Shown here: positions 7,038 through 10,708 of the stretch, piece after piece
Layout: every line of letters starts with the position of its first letter
How positions within the stretch are numbered: the first letter of the stretch is position 1
From: Patescibacteria group bacterium
GTDB taxonomy: Bacteria > Patescibacteriota > Minisyncoccia > Minisyncoccales > JAHIOY01
DNA length: 10,708 bases
Assembly: GCA_018894495.1 (NCBI GenBank)
Contig: JAHIOY010000132.1
Location: 1-10,708, forward strand
Reading direction: 5' to 3'
Position numbers and translations under genes: made by a program
Notes under the pieces: generated by a model
Seen by the model: only the letters and a program-made list of their open reading frames with translations
The model's database searches: none
Told to the model about the DNA's origin: nothing

Positions 7038-7061
7038 GTCATCCGCCAGCTGGCGGATGAC
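7038..7061 (+). repeat. Perfect 24-nt palindrome in intron 1
   Basis: Positions 7038-7061 are fully self-complementary (GTCATCCGCCAG followed by its complement CTGGCGGATGAC). It lies just after the AATACCG block, where P6 is expected, so it probably caps P6. It is much more GC-rich than its surroundings. The hairpin has no free loop on paper, so in DNA it could also be a dimer-binding site. Confidence 0.7.
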
Positions 7062-7221
7062 CCCGTAACGACTTTACTCCGCTCTTTCTAAGTTTTCCAA
7101 GTTTTAAATTCTAAAACTTAACTGAAAAATAATTTTGAATGTAGAATTATTTTGGAAGGTTTAAAAAGAGCGGGGTAGGACGTTGAGATTAAACCAACGT
7201 AATATGCCGACGCTTACCAAG

Positions 7222-7686
7222 ATGAATTTAGAATCCTATATAAGTGGATATGTAGATGGAGAAGGATGTTTCTGTGTTTCGATTCGACCACGGAAAGGAA
7301 ATAAAACTGGATGGGAAGTAGTGGCAAGTTTTTCGGTAGGACAGAAGGAAAACAGAGCCGAAGTGTTAAGGTTGATTAGAGATTATTTTAAGTGTGGATT
7401 TATTAGGAAAAGTGTTAGCGATAAGACGTTAAAATATGAAACAAGAAGTCTCAATAATTTGTTGACAAAGATTATTCCTCATTTCGAGAAATATCCTTTA
7501 CAATCTGGCAAACAAAAGGATTTCGAGATTTTCAAAAAGGTTTGTCAAAAAATGAGTAAAGGAGAACATTTAACAAAGAAAGGATTAATTGAAATTGTTG
7601 GACTGGTATCTAAAATGAATCCTTCTGGAAAACGAAACTACACCAAAACAATAATTCTAAATTCTCTTAGTAAGATGAAGATATAG
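7222..7686 (+). CDS. LAGLIDADG homing endonuclease encoded in the 1951 intron
   Basis: The protein (154 residues from ATG 7222; ATG 7204 would give 160) has one LAGLIDADG-type motif, ISGYVDGEG (7-15), with the catalytic acid at E14. A single motif implies a homodimer cutting a near-palindromic site. Beta-strand-like segments follow (CFCVSIRPR, WEVVASFSVGQK), as does a C-terminal basic region (SGKRNYTKTII). The expected role is cleavage of intronless 23S alleles at the 1951 junction to drive intron homing. A TTG at 7183 is open in frame but lies in the P7 strand, so I favour a later ATG. The stop TAG (7684-7686) is itself part of the 3' P7 strand, so coding and ribozyme sequences overlap. Confidence 0.88.
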   Translation: MNLESYISGYVDGEGCFCVSIRPRKGNKTGWEVVASFSVGQKENRAEVLRLIRDYFKCGFIRKSVSDKTLKYETRSLNNLLTKIIPHFEKYPLQSGKQKDFEIFKKVCQKMSKGEHLTKKGLIEIVGLVSKMNPSGKRNYTKTIILNSLSKMKI

Positions 7687-8351
7687 TCTATGCCATTAGT
7701 GATAATGGAGAAACATGAAGTTCTGACCCGCATGAAAGGATTAACGACTGGGGGACTGTCTCAACGAGGCGCCCGGTGAAAATACAATAAGCGTGAAGAC
7801 GCGCTTTACCTGCGGCTAGACGAAAAGACCCCGGGAGCTTTACTGTAGCCAGATATTGAATTTTGGTTTCAGATGCGTAGCGTAGGTGGGAGACCGAAGT
7901 GCCGCTTTCGGGTGGCATGGAGTCGTCAATGAAACACCACCCTTTTGAAATCTTTATTCTAATTCTGCTCCAAAAGCGGAAAACAGTGTCTAGCGGTCAG
8001 TTTAAGTGGGGCACTTGCCTCCTAAAAGGTAATGGAGGCGTTTAAAGGTCGGCTACTTCCGGATGGAAATCGGAAGTGTCGGGTAAAGCCAAAAGCCGGC
8101 TTGACTGCAAGAGGGATATCTCGCGCAGAGAGGAAACTCGAACTTAGTGAACCGATGCTGGTTGGTAGAACCGGCAGAGATCATCAGATAAAAGTTACCC
8201 CGGGGATAACAGGCTAGTAGGGCCCGCGAGTTCATATCAACGGCTCTGTTCGGCACCTCGATGTCGGCTCGTTGCATCCTGGAGGTGGAGAAGCTTCCAA
8301 GGGTTTGGCTGTTCGCCAATTAAAGCAATACGTGAGTTGGGTTCAAACCGT

Positions 8352-9046
8352 CAAAAAGAACCTTTAAACATCGAGAACACACGGCGGCTTTCACGAGATA
8401 TCGTGATCGAAAAACTGACTCATATCGGTGGATTCCTATCTTGACGTTATAACCTGTCGTATGATAGGATAATACCGAGGGAAGTTGTATATGTTTAGCC
8501 AAGTTATAAAAGCCTATCTTGCTGGATTTCTTGATGGCGATGGAAGTATTTATGTACGGCTCAAACCGAATCCAACCTATAAATATGGATTTCAAATAGC
8601 GCCGTATATAGTGCTTTTTCAGTCGCAGAAAGAACAAAAAAAATTTGAGAAAATTTGTTCTTTAATTGGTTTAGGGCACTTAAGGATACGCAAGGATGGA
8701 ATTCTTGAATATATTATTAGTAGAATAGAGCCACTGCGTAAATTTCTTAGAATAATTAAACCATTTGTAATTCTTAAAAAAGAACAAGTTAATCTCATGC
8801 TGGAAATTATAGAAAGTAAAGAGAAAGTGAAAAACAAAAAAGACTTTTATCAACTTGCCGTTTTAATCGATCGTTTCAGGAACTTGAATTATTCAAAAAA
8901 ACGTAAAAAACGTATACTAACCCCATAGAGACTTGGTTTTAAAAACCAGATGGAAGATTTAACCTTCCATAATATGTCAGTCCCCCCTTCTCCAAGAGAA
9001 GAGGGTGATGGTATAGTCCAAACATTTGGTAACAAATGAAATTATG
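8352..9046 (+). ncRNA. Group I intron in 23S after E. coli U2593, carrying an I-CreI-like gene
   Basis: Exon GAGTTGGGTTCAAACCGT (ending 8351) and exon CGTGAGACAGG (from 9047) join exactly as around E. coli 2593, next to the peptidyl-transferase centre. The 695-nt intron has a possible P1 (CCGU with GCGG at 8390-8393, U-G at the splice site). AATACCGAGGGAAG (8471-8484) mirrors AATACCGTGGGAAG of intron 1. The 3' end carries S-like GGTATAGTCC (9010-9019), P9 hairpin CATTTG-GTAA-CAAATG (9023-9038) with a GNRA loop, and omega-G at 9046. A further hairpin TTCTC-CAA-GAGAA lies at 8989-9001. The endonuclease frame sits right after the AATACCG block, probably in L6, unlike intron 1. The exact P7 pairing was not resolved. 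Confidence 0.86.
8491..8928 (+). CDS. LAGLIDADG homing endonuclease, I-CreI-like
   Basis: ATG 8491 gives 145 residues; a TTG two codons earlier is less likely. The motif LAGFLDGDG is at 10-18 with catalytic D17, equivalent to I-CreI D20. From memory of the I-CreI sequence, collinear similarity extends along the chain: SIYVRLKPNPTYKY against SIIAQIKPNQSYKF, FQSQKEQKKF against FQVTQKTQRRW, YIISRIEPLRKFL against YILSEIKPLHNFL, and KPFVILKKEQVNLMLEIIE against QPFLKLKQKQANLVLKIIE. One motif implies a homodimer. I-CreI is encoded by a Chlamydomonas chloroplast 23S intron at the same insertion position, so the target should be the intronless 2593 junction. The lysine-rich C-terminus (SKKRKKR) is as expected for the DNA-contacting tail. 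Confidence 0.93.
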   Translation: MFSQVIKAYLAGFLDGDGSIYVRLKPNPTYKYGFQIAPYIVLFQSQKEQKKFEKICSLIGLGHLRIRKDGILEYIISRIEPLRKFLRIIKPFVILKKEQVNLMLEIIESKEKVKNKKDFYQLAVLIDRFRNLNYSKKRKKRILTP

Positions 9047-9331
9047 CGTGAGACAGGTTGGTCTCTATCTACCGCAGGCGTCGAGTCTTGAGGGGATTCG
9101 TCCATAGTACGAGAGGACCTGGATGAACTGACCTCTGGTGTACCAGCTGTTCCGCCCGGAGCACTGCTGGGTAGCTATGTCGGGTTTAAATAAGAGCTGA
9201 AAGCATCTAAGCTCGAAATTATCCCCAAGATTAGGACTCATTAAGCTCGGTCGAAGATTACGACCTTGATAGGGCACAGGTGTAAGTCCGGCAACGGATT
9301 AAGCCGAGTGCTACTAATAGAGCGAAAAAAT

Positions 9332-9356
9332 CCTTAGCTAGCAATTAATAACCGCA
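9332..9356 (+). other. 23S precursor processing stem, 3' arm
   Basis: Positions 9332-9353 are the exact reverse complement of 4134-4155. This arm lies only about 14 nt before the 5S precursor stem, so 23S and 5S are cut from one transcript with no tRNA in the spacer. Confidence 0.88.
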
Positions 9357-9369
9357 ATTATAAACATTG

Positions 9370-9480
9370 TAAGGGAGCTATACCGGGAGTGCTCCACCCG
9401 TTCCCATACCGAACACGGAAGTGAAATCTCCCAGGGCCGATGATAGTAGGTTTTCCTGCGAAAGTAGGTAGCTCTCTTAC
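9370..9480 (+). rRNA. rrf: 5S ribosomal RNA
   Basis: The core CTCCACCCGTTCCCATACCG (9392-9411) followed by AACACGGAAGTGAAA is diagnostic of 5S loops B and C. The ends pair as helix I (AGGGAGCT with AGCTCTCT), extended outward to CATTGTAAGGGAGCT (9365-9379) against AGCTCTCTTACAATG (9470-9484) with a single G-U. Exact mature ends cannot be read from sequence alone. Confidence 0.95.
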
Positions 9481-9511
9481 AATGCGTATAATCTGCTTGT
9501 TGAACGCACAT

Positions 9512-9552
9512 AGGTAATCCCGACTACATCGGGGTTACCTGCTTTTATTTTT
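9512..9552 (+). terminator. Rho-independent terminator of the rRNA unit
   Basis: AGGTAATCCCGA (9512-9523) pairs with TCGGGGTTACCT (9529-9540), 12 bp with one G-U and a 5-nt loop. It is followed by GCTTTTATTTTT (9541-9552). It lies about 30 nt after 5S and should end the 23S-5S transcript. Confidence 0.9.
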
Positions 9553-9574
9553 GCCAAAAATATTCGCACTGCTT

Positions 9575-9607
9575 TATAGGAATTTCAATGCTATTGAAAT
9601 TCCTATA
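9575..9607 (+). repeat. Inverted repeat upstream of mreC
   Basis: TATAGGAATTTCAAT (9575-9589) and ATTGAAATTCCTATA (9593-9607) are perfect 15-bp arms around GCT. No U tract follows, so it is a poor terminator. It overlaps the -35 box of the mreC promoter, as expected for a repressor operator. Confidence 0.75.
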
Positions 9608-9621
9608 CAATAAAATATAAT
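9594..9621 (+). promoter_or_regulatory. Promoter of mreCD
   Basis: TTGAAA (9594-9599), a 16-nt spacer and perfect TATAAT (9616-9621) form a good sigma-70-type promoter. A start 7 nt downstream falls near 9628, three bases before the mreC ATG. The mRNA would be leaderless or nearly so, consistent with the absence of any Shine-Dalgarno sequence. The -35 box is within the inverted repeat. Confidence 0.65.
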
Positions 9622-9630
9622 AAACTCGAT

Positions 9631-10425
9631 ATGAGACCAAAGATAGGTAAAATAGTAATTGCGATTTTTGGAATTTTGCTTCTTATTATTTTTTTAAATT
9701 TTTTTCAAGACGAAGTAAAAAACTTTTTTTATTCAACTTCTTTGCCTTTTCAGAAAGTTCTTTTTAAAACAGGGGATAATGTATCTGATTTCTTCAAGTC
9801 AGTTATAAAAATTAAAGGCCTAAAAATAGAAAATGAAGAACTAAACCGTAAAATCCGAGAAGCGCTCGGAGAAAACGTTCGGCTGAGAGAAATTGAGCAG
9901 GAAAATAGGACCTTGAGAAAAGCTCTCAATGCCCTGCCGAAAAATAACTTTGAGCTTTTTATTTCTGATATGGCAAGCCGTGATATAATTAACCCGGATT
10001 CTATTTTGGTCACGGGCGGTTTAGAAAACGGTATTCTAAAAGGTATGCCGGTAATTACCCCTGAAAGAATTTTAGTTGGCAGGGTGAATTCGGTTTATAA
10101 AAATTTTTCCGAAGTGTCCTTGATTTCCAAAAAAGATTTTTCTTTTAATATTAAAATTTCCGAGGGAGGAAATTCAATTTATGGCTTAGCCGAAGGGAAG
10201 GGAAACCTTGGACTCTTGTTGGATAAGGTTCTTCTTAACGCCGAACTCAACGAAAAAGACCTTATCATTACCGGCTCGCTCGGAGGAATCTTCCCGGAAG
10301 GTATTTTAGTTGGAGAAATCAAGAAGGTTAAAAAATCTGACTTGGAACCATTTCAGCAGGCCGAGGTCTCCCCATATTTTGACATTAAGGAATTAGAGAC
10401 ATTATTTATTATTACGAAATGGTGA
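9631..10425 (+). CDS. mreC: Rod-shape-determining protein MreC
   Basis: The 264-residue protein has the MreC layout: a short basic N-terminus, one membrane segment (about 8-24, IVIAIFGILLLIIFLNF), a coiled coil (about 60-100, rich in E, L, R and K) and a beta-barrel domain. The barrel includes GGLENGILKGMPV (129-141) and the family signature KDLIITGSLGGIFPEGILVG (209-228). MreC is a membrane-anchored scaffold linking MreB filaments to peptidoglycan synthesis enzymes on the outer face of the membrane. The length fits the usual 270-300 on the short side. The gene starts next to a promoter and overlaps mreD by 7 nt. No mreB is present; it could lie elsewhere, since upstream is the rRNA unit. Confidence 0.94.
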   Translation: MRPKIGKIVIAIFGILLLIIFLNFFQDEVKNFFYSTSLPFQKVLFKTGDNVSDFFKSVIKIKGLKIENEELNRKIREALGENVRLREIEQENRTLRKALNALPKNNFELFISDMASRDIINPDSILVTGGLENGILKGMPVITPERILVGRVNSVYKNFSEVSLISKKDFSFNIKISEGGNSIYGLAEGKGNLGLLLDKVLLNAELNEKDLIITGSLGGIFPEGILVGEIKKVKKSDLEPFQQAEVSPYFDIKELETLFIITKW

Positions 10426-10700
10426 AAAAAATTATAATTTCGCTTTTATTTTTCTATGTCCTGGCTTTATTTCAGACCAGTTTTTTAGTTCATTTCTCTG
10501 CCTTAAATTTAATTTTAATTTTAATATTTTTTTTGAATTTATTTGAAAAATCGGAAGAAAATTTTGGTTTAATTTCAGCCCTTATTGGAGGATTTTTTTT
10601 GGACGTTTTTTCTGAGAGAACTATTGGTTTCCACGTTTTAATTTTATTTTTGCTGTCTCTCTCCATTAAATTGATTCTAAGGAGATACATTAGATTCTAA
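10419..10700 (+). CDS. mreD: Rod-shape-determining protein MreD, 5' part (probably truncated by a contig-end artefact)
   Basis: ATG 10419 overlaps the mreC stop, the usual mreCD arrangement. The visible 93 residues are very hydrophobic with about four membrane segments (5-22, 27-42, 50-64, 71-87) and the MreD-like LIGGFFLDVFSERTIG (56-71). MreD is an integral membrane partner of MreC, normally about 160 residues with five or more segments. The TAA at 10698-10700 arises only because a 20-nt unit is tandemly duplicated at the very end of the window. Without that duplication the frame would run off the end, so the gene is best called partial at its 3' end. Confidence 0.82.
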   Translation: MVKKIIISLLFFYVLALFQTSFLVHFSALNLILILIFFLNLFEKSEENFGLISALIGGFFLDVFSERTIGFHVLILFLLSLSIKLILRRYIRF

Positions 10701-10708
10701 GGAGATAC
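10673..10708 (+). repeat. 16-nt direct repeat at the window end
   Basis: GATTCTAAGGAGATAC occurs at 10673-10688 and again at 10693-10708, a 20-nt period ending exactly at the last base. Such terminal duplications are typical of assembly-graph contig ends, though a genuine duplication is possible. Confidence 0.85.

Larger units (their letters stand above)
6939..7717 (+). ncRNA. Group I intron in 23S after E. coli U1951, carrying a homing endonuclease gene
   Basis: Exon CTTGTCAGGT (ending 6938) and exon AAGTTCTGACCCGC (from 7718) join into the sequence around E. coli 1951. The 779-nt intron shows a P1 helix: exon CAGGU pairs with GCCUG (6947-6951), giving the required U-G pair at the 5' site. 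A P7 pairs AGATTA (7186-7191) with TAGTCT (7684-7689). S-like AGATATAGTC, a P9 hairpin CCATTA-GTGA-TAATGG (7693-7708) with a GNRA loop, and terminal omega-G at 7717 complete the 3' end. The endonuclease frame lies between the P7 strands, so in L8. Coxiella burnetii has a 23S intron at the same position. Self-splicing is inferred from structure. Confidence 0.87.
4156..9331 (+). rRNA. rrl: 23S ribosomal RNA gene, interrupted by two group I introns and at least five hairpin inserts
   Basis: Conserved landmarks appear in order: GAGGCGATGAAGGACGTG near 4200, CCCAGTAGCGGCGAGCGA (4526-4543), CAGTACCGTGAGGGAAAGG near 4980, AGCTGGTTCTCCCCGAAA (5500-5517), H69 (CGCGGTAACTATAACCG, 6894-6910), the 2058 region (GACGAAAAGACC, 7819-7830), the A loop (GGCTGTTCGCC, 8307-8317) and the sarcin-ricin loop (AGTACGAGAGGACC, 9107-9120). 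The ends are approximate and taken from the inside of the precursor stem. The gene spans 5176 nt. Subtracting the introns (779 and 695) and the main inserts (about 836) leaves about 2866 nt, close to a normal bacterial 23S. No 16S gene or tRNA lies in the 4.1 kb upstream or between 23S and 5S. Open frames on both strands inside this gene, apart from the two endonucleases, are not genes. Confidence 0.97.

Noticed and set aside
8053..8319. Minus-strand frame of 88 codons
   Set aside because: It is the complement of 23S domain V, one of the most conserved parts of the rRNA.
8320..8637. Minus-strand frame of 105 codons
   Set aside because: It crosses the 23S exon, intron 2 and the antisense of the endonuclease, which is clearly coded on the plus strand.
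9065..9277. Minus-strand frame of 70 codons
   Set aside because: It is antisense to 23S domain VI, including the sarcin-ricin loop.
9332..9370. tRNA in the 23S-5S spacer
   Set aside because: The spacer is under 40 nt and consists of the two precursor stems.
9631..10700. UGA recoding as in Gracilibacteria/SR1
   Set aside because: mreC and the nuclease end in TGA at positions overlapping downstream starts, and no conserved frame contains an internal TGA.

Overview
The window looks like a piece of a small-genome bacterium of the Patescibacteria/CPR type (inference). The base composition is AT-rich, genes are tightly packed, and Shine-Dalgarno sites are weak or absent. A 23S rRNA gene stands without a 16S gene beside it and is swollen to about 5.2 kb by two group I introns and several hairpin inserts. 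UGA behaves as a stop: mreC and the nuclease gene both end in TGA, each overlapping a downstream start codon, so the standard bacterial code is likely and Gracilibacteria/SR1 recoding is not indicated. All convincing genes are on the + strand.

Region 1 (1-4084) resembles a defence cassette of type III restriction-modification character. It holds the 3' end of a gene that may be the methyltransferase, a DUF3800 protein, a SF2 DEAH helicase of the Res type without a fused nuclease, and a separate 123-residue PD-(D/E)xK nuclease one base downstream. A 57-codon ORF overlaps the nuclease stop by ATGA. One rho-independent terminator closes the DUF3800 gene and a second closes the cassette. Helicase and nuclease together probably rebuild a Res subunit that is normally one chain.

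Region 2 (4131-9480) is a 23S-5S rRNA unit. A perfect 22-bp precursor stem (4134-4155 with 9332-9353) brackets the 23S gene. Inside are group I introns after E. coli positions U1951 and U2593, each with a single-motif LAGLIDADG homing endonuclease gene; the second endonuclease is recognisably like I-CreI, whose algal intron occupies the same site. Five further inserts of about 150-190 nt sit at variable helices, approximately H9, the H16-H18 area, H25, H45 and H63. Four of them form two families with two copies each (A at 5056 and 6558; B at 4561 and 5861). All share one plan: a GC-rich clamp hairpin, a long AT-rich imperfect hairpin, then a second GC-rich clamp. Removing introns and these inserts leaves about 2.87 kb, a normal 23S length. 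A strong terminator follows 5S.

Region 3 (9575-10708) starts with a 15-bp inverted repeat overlapping a good promoter whose start would lie almost at the ATG of mreC, followed by mreC and the overlapping 5' part of mreD (cell-shape genes). The window ends in a 20-nt tandem duplication that also creates the mreD stop, which suggests a contig-end artefact.
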